From: a virus
DNA length: 22,922 bases
Strand: one strand, 5' to 3'
IMG/VR virus record: IMGVR_UViG_3300030380_003003
Span: 1 to 22,922 of that record
Positions 9,601 through 17,113 of the stretch are shown in pieces. Numbering within the stretch: position 1 is the stretch's first letter; each line of letters begins with the position of its first letter. The notes beneath the pieces were generated by a model that did not search any database, was not told the origin of the DNA, and saw nothing but the letters and a program-made list of their open reading frames with translations. The translations under genes were made by a program, and so were the position numbers.

Positions 9601-12600
9601 CTTCATCGGGTGTTAGATCTGAAGATTTCATTGCTAACTCCAAAGCCTCTTTTTGCATTGCCGACCTAATTTTTTCTTTAGCGTCCTCCCCTAAAACAAA
9701 ACCATTATCGTCACTTATAACTCTGTCTTCCAATTGATCTAGTAAAATGTCCACTTCACGTAAGAAGCCTACAGCTGAACCCTGTAGTAGATTTTCACGC
9801 CTTTGCTTGCCTACCCCTAAATCTTGCAATAATAAACTTTCTACTGTTAATTGACTTACTTCTTTAGGCCCAGCAAGACTACCTTTTGAAAGTATGTCTG
9901 ATCTTTTAGCTTCTAGCTCTTGTCTTCGTTTGTCTAACTCAATTAATCTGTTTTGTAATTTAGTTTTAAAAGCATAATATTCAGTAGCTTCTACGTTTAG
10001 AGAGTTATTAAGTCTAATTATTTTTTTAGCTTCTTCTGCAGTCTTTGCGTCTTTTATTGCTGCGTTTATTTTTCTTAGAGTTGTATTATCTCTAGAAGTT
10101 AAATTCTCAAATAAATCTTGTTTCTTATCAACTTCTTGATTTAAAACAATTATGGCTTCGTTAACTTCTGATAACTCTCCTGAAGTATCGTCAATAAAAA
10201 TATCAGTATTGTTTAACTCAGCTCTTACTAAAAAGCTTTGGGCTTTTGCTCTTAACGTTCTTAATGTTGTTGCATCTTTTTCGTTTAACTTTTCATAAGT
10301 AGCAGAATCTACTGGTTTAAAAGCGTCTTGTTGTCTACCAGATACTAGAGTAGTTTGTCCAATATTAGGCACATTTGTTATGTCCTCTGGTCTAATACCA
10401 AGACTTATAAATTCAGTAGCTTCAGTTTCAGATATTCCAGCATCAATAAAAGCCTGTTTTAGTTCCTGTTCAATGTCAGAGGTAGTTAAATCTTCTTCCT
10501 CTGCCATATCCCTAATAATAGGGTTCTCTGTAGGTTCAACATTGTTTAATCCTGCATCAGTTAAGTTACGTTGTCTTGAAGCTTCGACCGCTTCGATCCT
10601 TTGTTGTTTTTCTTCAGCTGATAGATTAGGGTCAGCATTAATGTTAGCTATAAACCTATCGTGCGCTAAATTAATATAAAGTGCCGCTGCTGCGTCTCCC
10701 ATATTCTTTTGTATAGTAGTTACATCAGCTTCACCATCTCTAGTAAACATTTGTTTTTTGGACCCTACATCTCTATCTACTTTGCCTTCAATTAATTTTT
10801 TATCTTCTGCAGATACAGTCTCTTCATCTCTTATATTAGCTTCAACTCTGTCTTCTGCTACTTCTTCAATAGACTTTATAACAACTTGTCTTTTCTTTTT
10901 AGTGCTTCTTAGGTTTTGTAGCTCTGCTAGGTCACTAGAAAAATCTTCATTGTTTGCCATCTTTTCAAGCACTGCTTCTTCTAAAGCATCTATGCTTTGA
11001 GGTTGTTCTGTCTCAGGCAAAGGTAAGTCTAACTGAGTAGGCTCAACTTCAGGTTCAACGTCAAGAATTTGATCTTTCATGACACTGTATTTTTCTTCTG
11101 GTTTATATTGTTCATCTGCTTTTATAACTACCTCTTGAACTTGTTCAGGAGGAGTAGTTTGTTCCCAAACGACTTTGTCGTTTTCTAATAATTGAACAAC
11201 TACTTCATTCCCAGTAGAAGAATCTGGAGTAGCAACAAAATCTAAAATATCAGTCAATACATCCCTAACAGAAACATCTTGAAACCTTTGGTTGTTGTAA
11301 TAAGTATTTAAGTTTGGATTAACAGAAAGTAAAATACCGTTCCCATCTTTATCAATAGATAAATGTATCTCTGGGACATTACTTTCATCTTTACCTTGGC
11401 TTTCATAAGCTTCAAGTAAAAACTCCTGTAAAGCAGTTCTATTGATAGTGGTGCCATCTTCATCAAGTAATCCGTTAGCTCTTAGAGCATCTATAGGAAT
11501 CCAAACAGCTTCTCTTTTGTAATCAGGGTCTACCATACTGTTTAGCTGTGCAAAAATGTCTTCTTTAGCTTCAGGTAAACCTAAATCTTGAAGATTTGCA
11601 TACGTCTCGTCTTGTATGCTTTGCCATTCTAAATCTGCTTTTTTCTGAATAATAAAATCCCTAGCTTGTCTAAATACAGACGCACTAACTCCACCAAGAA
11701 CACCACGAGCTCCACCAGCGGCTGCCCCATCAAAAAAAGCTTGCGACCTACGTAACTTAGCTTCAGCCCCTTGTATATCAAAAGTAGGATTATTAAGCTG
11801 AGCTTGAGACATAATCAACTCTTCTTGTAAGAGTTCAGTAGAACCTTCGCTAAGTTTACTAGCCAAAGTGACCCTACCTATGTCTCTCATCAACTCTAAA
11901 GCTGATCTTTTTTCATATTTTCTTAAATAGTTTTGACCTAACCTACCAATAGAATCAAGTCCTTTTGCCCTAGCTAAATTAGCTAAATTAAGAGCCAACA
12001 CGTCTCTTTTACTTAATTTTTCACCACGTGCTGCACGTGCCCTGGCCTTGTTTAACCTAGTAGTACCAGCAGCTAATTTAAATAGAGAGCCAAAAAATAC
12101 TGCTTCTCCTAATACTTCTATACCTGCAGCAGGAACTCCTACAAGCAAAGCCATCGCAGCTTCATCGCCAGTCAATTCCATACCAGCTTCTTGGTATTCT
12201 CTTAAAATCTCTGGGGCAATCATTGTCTCAGCAGCAGCGAAAGCACCTAACGCTCCTCCTATTTTTGCGTCTCTTAGATACTTTCTAGAGACGTCCATAA
12301 CTACTTTTTCTTCTGGTGTTAAATTATCAATACCTTTATTACGTAGAGTTTTAAACCAAAGTTCTTCAAAAGCATTAGCGCCTACAGCAGCCTCTGCTCC
12401 TTCGTCTACAGTGCCTGGTAATAAAGCTACAGGTTCTAACCTTCTGTTATTCCTTAAGTTACCTATTTTTCGAGTGGTTTTGGTTAAAGTGTCTTTTAAT
12501 GCCGCTCTACCAGCACTAGTAAAAGCAGTTCTACCTGCAGTGGCAATTAAACCCCCTGCGAGTGCTTCTCCAACAGTTAAAGCAGCGGGATAAGCAAACT

Positions 12601-13018
12601 GTCCACCAGCACGTAAAATTTGATTAAACGCCCCACCTAAAGTTGGTTCTTCTAAGAAATTTTCAAAAGGTTCTAAAGGCGCAAGAGCTGCTTGAATATA
12701 TTCATCGTGCTGTTGCATACGATTAAGATTTATTTGTGCAGCATCTTTGTCTCCCGCTATTAAGTTACCAATTGCAGCTAACCCATCAAAAGATCCTTTG
12801 ACTTGTTCTGCACCTGCAAGCACTCCTCTTCGTAAGTACTCCCTGCTACCGAAAACCATTTCAGTATCATTTCTAGGGCTTTGAGGATCTGTAAGACCAA
12901 TAAAACGACTAGCCTCTACAGCTTGCCGTTGTCTTTCTGCTTCTACTTTAAATTTACCTGGTCTTTGTTCAGGGTCTTGGCTATCTCGTAGAAGTATTTT
13001 TTCAAGTTCATTGGCCAT
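3683..13018 (-). CDS. Giant polyvalent internal virion/ejection protein, 3111 aa
   Basis: The largest gene, over 40% of the window. By order it is the T7 gp16 counterpart: a protein carried in the capsid and probably injected with DNA. Features in order: hydrophobic helices at about 139-166, 255-272 and 286-318; an EGSTELLQEEL-type segment and a Gly/Ala-rich AAAGGARGVLGG stretch near 390-440, typical of polyvalent proteins; an acidic low-complexity linker about 660-846; coiled coil about 906-1043; a cpYpsA/SLOG-like domain 1655-1835; a zincin-like motif HSFGH (2178-2182) with EKIAD (2228-2232); and a C-terminal region with hydrophobic helices about 2746-2790 and 2993-3025, resembling the LPD38-type end of large polyvalent proteins. 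No lytic transglycosylase or polymerase motif was found. The start overlaps the preceding stop as TAATG without a Shine-Dalgarno. ORF certain; function inferred. Confidence 0.8.
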   Translation of the reverse strand: MANELEKILLRDSQDPEQRPGKFKVEAERQRQAVEASRFIGLTDPQSPRNDTEMVFGSREYLRRGVLAGAEQVKGSFDGLAAIGNLIAGDKDAAQINLNRMQQHDEYIQAALAPLEPFENFLEEPTLGGAFNQILRAGGQFAYPAALTVGEALAGGLIATAGRTAFTSAGRAALKDTLTKTTRKIGNLRNNRRLEPVALLPGTVDEGAEAAVGANAFEELWFKTLRNKGIDNLTPEEKVVMDVSRKYLRDAKIGGALGAFAAAETMIAPEILREYQEAGMELTGDEAAMALLVGVPAAGIEVLGEAVFFGSLFKLAAGTTRLNKARARAARGEKLSKRDVLALNLANLARAKGLDSIGRLGQNYLRKYEKRSALELMRDIGRVTLASKLSEGSTELLQEELIMSQAQLNNPTFDIQGAEAKLRRSQAFFDGAAAGGARGVLGGVSASVFRQARDFIIQKKADLEWQSIQDETYANLQDLGLPEAKEDIFAQLNSMVDPDYKREAVWIPIDALRANGLLDEDGTTINRTALQEFLLEAYESQGKDESNVPEIHLSIDKDGNGILLSVNPNLNTYYNNQRFQDVSVRDVLTDILDFVATPDSSTGNEVVVQLLENDKVVWEQTTPPEQVQEVVIKADEQYKPEEKYSVMKDQILDVEPEVEPTQLDLPLPETEQPQSIDALEEAVLEKMANNEDFSSDLAELQNLRSTKKKRQVVIKSIEEVAEDRVEANIRDEETVSAEDKKLIEGKVDRDVGSKKQMFTRDGEADVTTIQKNMGDAAAALYINLAHDRFIANINADPNLSAEEKQQRIEAVEASRQRNLTDAGLNNVEPTENPIIRDMAEEEDLTTSDIEQELKQAFIDAGISETEATEFISLGIRPEDITNVPNIGQTTLVSGRQQDAFKPVDSATYEKLNEKDATTLRTLRAKAQSFLVRAELNNTDIFIDDTSGELSEVNEAIIVLNQEVDKKQDLFENLTSRDNTTLRKINAAIKDAKTAEEAKKIIRLNNSLNVEATEYYAFKTKLQNRLIELDKRRQELEAKRSDILSKGSLAGPKEVSQLTVESLLLQDLGVGKQRRENLLQGSAVGFLREVDILLDQLEDRVISDDNGFVLGEDAKEKIRSAMQKEALELAMKSSDLTPDEAKQLARESILQRAEVDGIPLRQFGLNSGPSVSSVLADYIDGAEFSLVDPEINKANAAILKNYIRASEADPNSVFRIATSAVIIPTVDNIFKKDSISLANLVGLASPDATVGPNFIMSSDEFDLVKAQDYISNLKSLFKKPKEQGARQKTIPTIVLEQRFGASTAKELLAFVRTNSDALGLKIEDNYQVILKERTAESLPELYNDKFSGMTPEKAVQTAMSTATEKAFLNNQVLYGSYYKTPGKNAMQFSWVKRTYTNGQEVDQVLSFNDVLSAGTAIFDSKLDSIEKETIPYTYRVAMGFATLLEQKYLTSFKDQNDKEAEILFQYKTLTPDGFAYQTIPIKSIAQELGKDLFALEPTVLNNHKNLHTFNAPILKKLSLPKIIKELSEVGSVEFMRKKGVGKTQFDLLNLPIYYDSASKSFKSAKELVENFNQTPYYRKRQKLRKLNLVKQIVGLQRKITDPQLEDINSDYYKEGIPDPDYTLEELDLAVTSAFLQQNNLKAGDRAISERLNLNDLQKDIQITSGMQIGVDAAGAKLALKHNIPLYGVFAGTTKGRGKKKISVPRTQAKEIKMLFPELVGTEEFKSLQEEVEFLNTTLKTNINPTSRAVVLKLGYKERTELVVKSSDGVILFSDVGPDGGLSPGTALTKRIADRVNIPVLLNPKSEQEIIQFLTDNKIKRLNIAGSGEAAPALSKTVDYEKILDDALRTVANLTQLDRRTSDYRQAKQEYVEAAIKNPGLYFFPSLEEKLEILESIARQNKFLIQEDYAQEVMNISDLFGDEEGKLDNFNDDVRGAFGDEEMQEFDFIREKTASTYNPKITLQQINGERVVGRVGVSDGPGVFVEDRVSSQYKDISNVDGQGISRQILDLLRKNNLEADEVNLLNRLKRNAKTAFPDATDLYNLRTEIAQNQGFNLSKVGQLVDPINILSNVAVQTLGLGNRRIYVMFEDKPIIFDDPHLNVKVDELINGVREGEEKSFRDDLFRPETMLLYKGLDIIVLKNPQKYTSQLNEALARDPKSTASVELSEVEGVVLAGLFHSFGHSFFHEYHETRITPDTSFGKALLDEFKQERDKEDAPKQYKEKYGFEEKIADNVASVVLKQAPKVATVSAREKAYVAGLVRRMKRYSNESKMKFIRNILRRTTKPTTDNINNLIVSVAEDFAGTYKDRGSGRQATFEIFEDLKNQDPIIRDMSGEEIQTKVDKIFNSSLSSNQIIKEFNRLLKKVFGSNIRYLQTVGFTQAFIDAVYKETQQKGQGLGFIQEKDQKFNRVLNNLFEPLIQALNIPLGDKKFGINFDDNEISPKGRRQLKKAFTHYSEDMDALGEVELQKQLEDPEYRSGLPNAGNGVRKARLTTLALWPIFRRVKLDMQEAQLSTMDNFDLSRNYDIDKLSNSSFHRNSLIALVMQYNNNINKSEATKTVDEMIQNRETGAYLAKEEVEINPMVSSVAVGMSPSRQRVLKNIPTHRLLENELLTDIVDSQIFALRSITNKIVFNEKVRHLLTDKEIERARGLVSQKTFTSKTQEVKTDFLQTFADMETRAEQRERLKNNNEGLPAEEKLKFDEDKYDMRGWRAATAEAWLNPKVPDPIEATYALSAILGKAGMNINNMPVLRNFQAGAALLNQVTFLTFSSLSTLPEFVGPIIQRGNLEGFGLTTKAIIRNLRNKDEVNNMMRAVGQMGISQAIEASIYAGDLGWMTDTTARYSKLFFKSIFITKMMNHLNRNAGLVALYAIEADTKRALAGDKKSIERLDNIGLTAREAKYAMDKIGFFQGAPKSFVEYDKAFRTDATTVKFRDAINMLVGEMMLKPNAAQRTIWMNNPFFALLAQLKPFYYSFGKVFGENVYNNMKREAKYTGTIGAMTPLLIMLATMLPLAMLGLELRELLKYVLQGGNPKVFRSDDMTWPTYMFDIVDRSGVTGRYGLLIPAMEADLYGDTFFTPLLGPTPERVIDIIEGRGNVWDYVPYFGAAGYD
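6323..6487 (-). other. Degenerate zincin (metallopeptidase-like) motif in the giant protein
   Basis: H2178-S-F-G-H2182 has the HExGH geometry of zincin peptidases with Ser in place of the catalytic Glu. It is followed 46 residues later by E2228-K-I-A-D2232, the position and form of a third-ligand helix. A second His/Glu cluster, HEYHE (2186-2190), lies directly after. Either this is an inactive zincin that may still bind metal, or the resemblance is accidental. Confidence 0.45.
7514..8056 (-). other. cpYpsA / SLOG-like domain inside the giant protein
   Basis: Encodes about residues 1655-1835. The order of motifs follows circularly permuted YpsA proteins (once called putative molybdenum carriers): ITSGMQIGVDAAGAKLA (1661 on; the family pattern is SGGQTGVDRAALDAA), then SSDGVILFSD (D1766, G1767), a Gly-rich GGLSPGTALT, and RLNIAGSGE (A1823, G1824; the family has LNVAGPR). 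SLOG domains bind nucleotides or nucleotide-derived ligands. The typical Gly-Trp-Cys-Pro-x-Gly stretch is replaced by YGVFAGTTKGRG, so the ligand may differ. Confidence 0.68.
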
Positions 13019-15417
13019 TAGTATAGGAAACTTTGTTGTTCAAATTTAGACATAAGTGTTCTAGGATCTGTACCAGGGGCCACTCCTGCTTCTTTTAACT
13101 CGCGTAAAGCTTGTTCAAGATCTTGTCGAGTTATAGTTCCCCCAACAGGCTCACCGCTAAGTGTTTCTAATTGAAATGATTCTACAGGGGGTTGACCTAG
13201 TTTACGCACACCTCTTCTGTCAAACAAATCTTTGTACTTAGGAGTCTGACCACGTGCATAATTAGCTTTTATTCTTATTTGAGTAGGATTAAGAGGGTCA
13301 AAAGCTGAATCTTCGCCTGGTTGCCCCCCACTTCCAAACCACTCTGCCCATGTTGGACTATTAGCTAGTTTTGAGATAAGGCCCAGAAATTTTACGTTTA
13401 GTTGGTGTAAAATATGTCCAAGAGGTTTAAACCTAGGATTTAGTTCACCAGTGGCAGGGTCAGCAGAACTTAGAATATCATATACTACAGGGTTGGAATA
13501 AATTTCATTGTAATCGGTAAATAATAAGCCTAGCCCTTCCTCCTCTCGGTCAATGGAATACTGATCCATTTTTCTTATTAAGGCAAATGCTCCTTTTTCT
13601 TCTTTTTTAGCTAAGTCCATAAAATCAGTCTGAATGTTATTAAGTCTATCAATTTCTGCTCTTGATAAAGTAGCCTTTTCGTTAAGCATAGCTTGGTACA
13701 TGCCAGTGTCTAAAGTGCCTGTGTATCTCGCAACTTCCATAAGATCAAGAATTTGTTTGCCATCAAGTTTTTTCTGAGCTTCTAAAGCAGTTAAAATGGT
13801 AAAAACTCTATTATCAATTTCAGTTCTAGCCTTAGCTGCATTTTTTCCTAATCCTGGAGAACTCGCAAAGTTACCATTTTCGTCTAACTCAGTCTCTGGG
13901 TGTAATTTTAAAGACCCGCCTCCGGTTTTTGTGTTTGTAACTAAATTAGCATTAATGTATTCATCTAATCTTGATTTGGTATATTCACTAAGCTCATAGT
14001 CTGAGTCTTCTAACAATTTAGCTATTTTTTTTACAGGTGCATAAAACTTAGTCGGGTTTTCTATAATACTAGCAATCTCTTGATTTACTTTGTCTTTACT
14101 AGCAGCAGCTACTAATCTAGGATCAATCTCATTTTCTCTTTCTTCAATCTTCTTAGTTAACTTATCTATTTGGCGAAGCTGAGCTTCCTTTAAAGGTCCT
14201 TCTCTTTCAATATTTTCATAACGTCCTTGTACTTTTTCTAACTCCCTTCTTAACCTTAGCAATTGGTTGTCACTTTTTAATTTATTTTCAATTCTTAATA
14301 TTTCTTTTTCATCATCACTGACTGCTCGACTTATTGCTGGATTAACTCCTCCGCGAGCGAATCTGTCCGCATCCCCCATAATCCTCTCTTCTATTCTGTC
14401 AGAATTTTTTACAGTTTGTTCCAACTCTTGTCGTTCTTTATCAGAAAGATTTAAATCAGGGTCGTTTAACTTATTAATAGCTGCCCTTTTGTCCGCCCTT
14501 ACTTCTAGTAGTTTATCTCTACGGTTCGTAAGATCAGCGTTCTGCATAGGAATGCCGTATTCATTTTCTAAGGCTGTAATCTCGCTATCGGTTAGTTTAA
14601 TTAATTCATCTGCTCCGCCCTCAAGTATTTGTTTTGCTCTTGCTTGAGGATTTAAACCAATTTCTTCTAAATATTGAAAAACATCTCCTGTAAATTTACT
14701 TGACCCAGTGTACGCTTGGTTATCTAGATCAGGATCGCCAGATTCACCACCATAATTAGTGCCGTTAGGGTCAGTCTGATCCGGTGGTATTTCCCTAGTA
14801 GTTACAGCGGGGTTAAGACCTGCAGGATCAGATATATAGCTGTAAGTTGTAGAAAGTCCAAAAGTTGGAGATACTTTTTGCCTAACATTATATTGATAAT
14901 CTTCAAATATTTTGCCTAATTGGTCTGCGGAAAGCACTAAGTCCCCTTTCTCATCTAAGTCTTCTGGAGATAGTGTTCTAAAACGTACATTAGGCCCAGA
15001 GTCAGTGCTTTCTAGCTCCCCCAAATCAAACCTATACACAGTGTCACCTTGTGGATTAACCTCTTCTTCAATGCCAGTTACAAAAGTTGAATTACCAGTT
15101 GCATACTGCACAAGTCCCATGCCGTTTACTATGTCTATCATAGACTCTAAGCCAGCTTTATTAACTTTATTGCCAGCCGCTTTCCATATTTCTGGAGAAA
15201 AAGCCTGTATTGCAGAGTCCAAACTAATTACGTTAGGTTCAGGTCCAAGGTCTGCAGTTTTTAGATTTCTAAATGCCGCTTGTTGCATATTAGTTAAGTT
15301 ATCATAGGCACTTTGATAACTTCTCTCAGTAAGTTTTGTAGCAAGGTCAGAAGACCTCTCTACATTACTTAAAGTATTAGCATAGGTTCTTTGGTAAGTG
15401 TCAAGTAAAGTAGCCAT
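13018..15417 (-). CDS. Coiled-coil internal virion protein (T7 gp15-position), 799 aa
   Basis: ATG at 15417 lies 4 nt after the previous stop with only a weak site, suggesting coupling. The protein is highly charged. An N-terminal region starts MATLLDTYQRTYANTLSNVE. Residues about 262-445 are dominated by heptad-like Lys/Glu/Leu/Arg helices, and another helical stretch occupies about 530-640. No signal peptide, membrane segment or enzyme motif is visible. Its length is close to that of T7 gp15 (about 750 residues) and it sits immediately before the giant protein, as gp15 does before gp16. The likely role is part of the internal core that extends the tail across the periplasm on infection. This rests on order and composition, since I cannot see direct sequence similarity. 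Confidence 0.72.
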   Translation of the reverse strand: MATLLDTYQRTYANTLSNVERSSDLATKLTERSYQSAYDNLTNMQQAAFRNLKTADLGPEPNVISLDSAIQAFSPEIWKAAGNKVNKAGLESMIDIVNGMGLVQYATGNSTFVTGIEEEVNPQGDTVYRFDLGELESTDSGPNVRFRTLSPEDLDEKGDLVLSADQLGKIFEDYQYNVRQKVSPTFGLSTTYSYISDPAGLNPAVTTREIPPDQTDPNGTNYGGESGDPDLDNQAYTGSSKFTGDVFQYLEEIGLNPQARAKQILEGGADELIKLTDSEITALENEYGIPMQNADLTNRRDKLLEVRADKRAAINKLNDPDLNLSDKERQELEQTVKNSDRIEERIMGDADRFARGGVNPAISRAVSDDEKEILRIENKLKSDNQLLRLRRELEKVQGRYENIEREGPLKEAQLRQIDKLTKKIEERENEIDPRLVAAASKDKVNQEIASIIENPTKFYAPVKKIAKLLEDSDYELSEYTKSRLDEYINANLVTNTKTGGGSLKLHPETELDENGNFASSPGLGKNAAKARTEIDNRVFTILTALEAQKKLDGKQILDLMEVARYTGTLDTGMYQAMLNEKATLSRAEIDRLNNIQTDFMDLAKKEEKGAFALIRKMDQYSIDREEEGLGLLFTDYNEIYSNPVVYDILSSADPATGELNPRFKPLGHILHQLNVKFLGLISKLANSPTWAEWFGSGGQPGEDSAFDPLNPTQIRIKANYARGQTPKYKDLFDRRGVRKLGQPPVESFQLETLSGEPVGGTITRQDLEQALRELKEAGVAPGTDPRTLMSKFEQQSFLY

Positions 15418-15421
15418 AACT

Positions 15422-16018
15422 CTATATCATACTAAATAATTGACTTATAAAACTATACCTTTGAGCTGTTTGTTGTGCTTTTGCTCTGGTATAAGCAGAT
15501 TCTCTTGCTCCTTGTAAACTAGCAGCTTGTCCTAATTGAGATAAAGTAGATTGGTCTACACCTAACGACAAGCCCACCAACTGTCCCAATAAATTTTGAT
15601 TAGCGGTACGTTGTTGTAAACGGGCATTATTTAAAGCGTCTGTCTGAGCTAAACTGCCTGTTAATTGGGCACTAGTTCTTCTTGCTCTTCTGGCAGCTCC
15701 CGCTTCTCTAATCCCATACCTACTTAAATTCCTTTGATCTATCTCTTGCTGCAGTCTAGAACGTGAGGTTGCATCCTCCGCGGCTTGATCTATTAAATCA
15801 GTGCTACCTAATTGTTCTATTAACTGATCTTGGTAGGGTCTAACTACGTCCTCAACAAAACTAGCTCTGTCTTCTGCAATGTCAGCAAATAGTTGTTCAG
15901 GATCATTTACTTCCCCTAAAGGTCTATCAGAATTAGGAGTTATACGTCCCCCTTCGGCAAAAGAATCAGCAATGCCGGACATTGTATCTAAATAAGGATT
16001 GTTGTAATGGCTAGGCAT
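15422..16018 (-). CDS. Internal virion protein (T7 gp14-like position), 198 aa
   Basis: ATG at 16018 is 2 nt after the preceding stop, with GGA about 8 nt upstream. The protein has a charged N-terminal third and a long Ala/Gln/Leu/Arg-rich helical C-terminal part (about 95-198) with segments such as RRARRTSAQLTGSLAQ and NQNLLGQLVGLSLG. The stretch NLLGQLVGLSLGV is amphipathic to hydrophobic and could associate with membrane. T7 gp14 is also about 196 residues, Ala/Gln-rich, and forms a channel in the outer membrane. Order, size and composition agree with that role, but no family-defining motif is recognised. Confidence 0.65.
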   Translation of the reverse strand: MPSHYNNPYLDTMSGIADSFAEGGRITPNSDRPLGEVNDPEQLFADIAEDRASFVEDVVRPYQDQLIEQLGSTDLIDQAAEDATSRSRLQQEIDQRNLSRYGIREAGAARRARRTSAQLTGSLAQTDALNNARLQQRTANQNLLGQLVGLSLGVDQSTLSQLGQAASLQGARESAYTRAKAQQTAQRYSFISQLFSMI

Positions 16019-16020
16019 AA

Positions 16021-16701
16021 TTATCCAAGTTTAGGAGGCGTAGAAATATTCGTTGGGCCAAACCCAAGAAACCTTGTTATTAATTTTCCTTCATTACCTG
16101 AGTCTTTTGGACCAGTGTCATATCGCATAAAAGGATTGAAGTTACCAGGATCCATACCCGCATCTTTAACAGCATTAAAACTAGCAAGATTACCAGTAGC
16201 TGCTTTTACACCCGCTAAAAGGACTTTAGACTTTGCGTCAAACCTAGCCTTTCTAACTAGTAAATCAGACTGTGCATCCTGCAACCCAGTTGAAGTTTCG
16301 CCTTTTGCTGCTGCAGATAAAGCACCTGCAGCTAGTCTTTGGTTGCCAGCACCAGTGTTTAAAGCAGCAAACTCTTCTTTTCTTTTTGCGTCTAAAGCGG
16401 CAGTATTTGCGTCCACTAAAGCACTAACGGAACCTAAAGTTTTGTTAGCAGAGGCTTGAAAATCTTGACTTATATTATAATCTAATTGATTGTTAAGGGC
16501 TTGTTGTGTATTTGCATTTGCAAATCCTCTAACTGTTTCTTCCATTTGAAATTCAGAAGCGTCCTCTATTTGTTGTTTTATCAACGGTTGTAACTTGGTA
16601 GTAAAATACTCATTACTACGCTTAGCTATAGCTGCATTCATTTTTTCTACGGGTCCTGCTTCGTAATCTGCAGGATTCGGTCTTTGACTTCTTCCACCCA
16701 T
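16021..16701 (-). CDS. Ala/Gln-rich putative internal virion protein, 226 aa
   Basis: ATG at 16701 has a good site (GAGGTG) and lies one base after the previous stop. The N-terminus MGGRSQRPNPADYEAGPVEK is followed by a long helical region (about 20-170) rich in Ala, Gln, Asn and Lys, and a Gly/Pro-rich tail ending ITRFLGFGPTNISTPPKLG. There are no Cys and no enzyme motif. It lies between the GNAT-like gene and the gp14-sized gene, so it is probably a second small internal or ejection protein. It could instead be a tail-chaperone or scaffold-like helical protein. Function is inferred from neighbours. Confidence 0.6.
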   Translation of the reverse strand: MGGRSQRPNPADYEAGPVEKMNAAIAKRSNEYFTTKLQPLIKQQIEDASEFQMEETVRGFANANTQQALNNQLDYNISQDFQASANKTLGSVSALVDANTAALDAKRKEEFAALNTGAGNQRLAAGALSAAAKGETSTGLQDAQSDLLVRKARFDAKSKVLLAGVKAATGNLASFNAVKDAGMDPGNFNPFMRYDTGPKDSGNEGKLITRFLGFGPTNISTPPKLG

Positions 16702-16702
16702 A

Positions 16703-17113
16703 CTACACCTCTCTCATATATACTCGTTCAGTTAAACTCCAACCATTTGCTAAAGCATATGGTTCCATTTCTGGCACTACTGATTGAGCTTTTATATATT
16801 CACAACCAGCCGCCTTTGCAATTTGATTAAGCCATTCTACATGCTTCTTCCAGTTATGTTTACCCGTTTCATGCACGTGCGCTATCCAAATTAACAAACT
16901 TCGTGTTTTTGAAAAAGGTTCAACATCAATAGATAACACCATAAACCCCCTTGAAGAAACATAAAGTTGGGCTCTATCATTTACACATTCGCTATAGATA
17001 TCTTCTGGTACTACTTTACAAAAAGGTATCTCACGGAGTATAAAACTTATAGGCCCTCTAATGTCCTCCCAAACTGTTCTAATATCAGTCAATTGGGGTT
17101 CTTTAAAGTACAT
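16703..17113 (-). CDS. GNAT-fold acetyltransferase-like protein (T7 gp13 position), 136 aa
   Basis: ATG at 17113 directly follows the TAG of the preceding gene; a GAGGT site lies about 10 nt upstream. Residues 71-104 look like the central beta-alpha of a GNAT domain: RSLLIWIAHVHETGKHNW, a helix, then AKAAGCEYIKA. The C-terminus, MEPYALANGWSLTERVYMREV in form, matches the GNAT ending with the G-W turn and a final strand. The acetyl-CoA loop (usual Q/R-x-x-G-x-G/A) is reduced to ETGKHN, so catalysis is uncertain. T7 gp13, at the same place between tail tubular genes and gp14, is also of GNAT-like type and acts in virion assembly. A structural role without acetylation is the best guess. Confidence 0.62.
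   Translation of the reverse strand: MYFKEPQLTDIRTVWEDIRGPISFILREIPFCKVVPEDIYSECVNDRAQLYVSSRGFMVLSIDVEPFSKTRSLLIWIAHVHETGKHNWKKHVEWLNQIAKAAGCEYIKAQSVVPEMEPYALANGWSLTERVYMREV

Noticed and set aside
12048-12593. 181-aa plus-strand open frame
   Set aside because: Antisense to the Ala/Gly-rich N-terminal part of the giant protein; Ser/Ala/Pro-rich shadow with no family likeness.
3683-13018. Possible N4-type virion RNA polymerase, given the N4-like capsid and the giant gene
   Set aside because: I could not find the ordered T7/N4 polymerase motifs; the order and C-terminus fit a polyvalent ejection protein better.
3683-13018. Lytic transglycosylase domain as in T7 gp16
   Set aside because: No E...S...GLMQ-type motif seen at the N-terminus or elsewhere.
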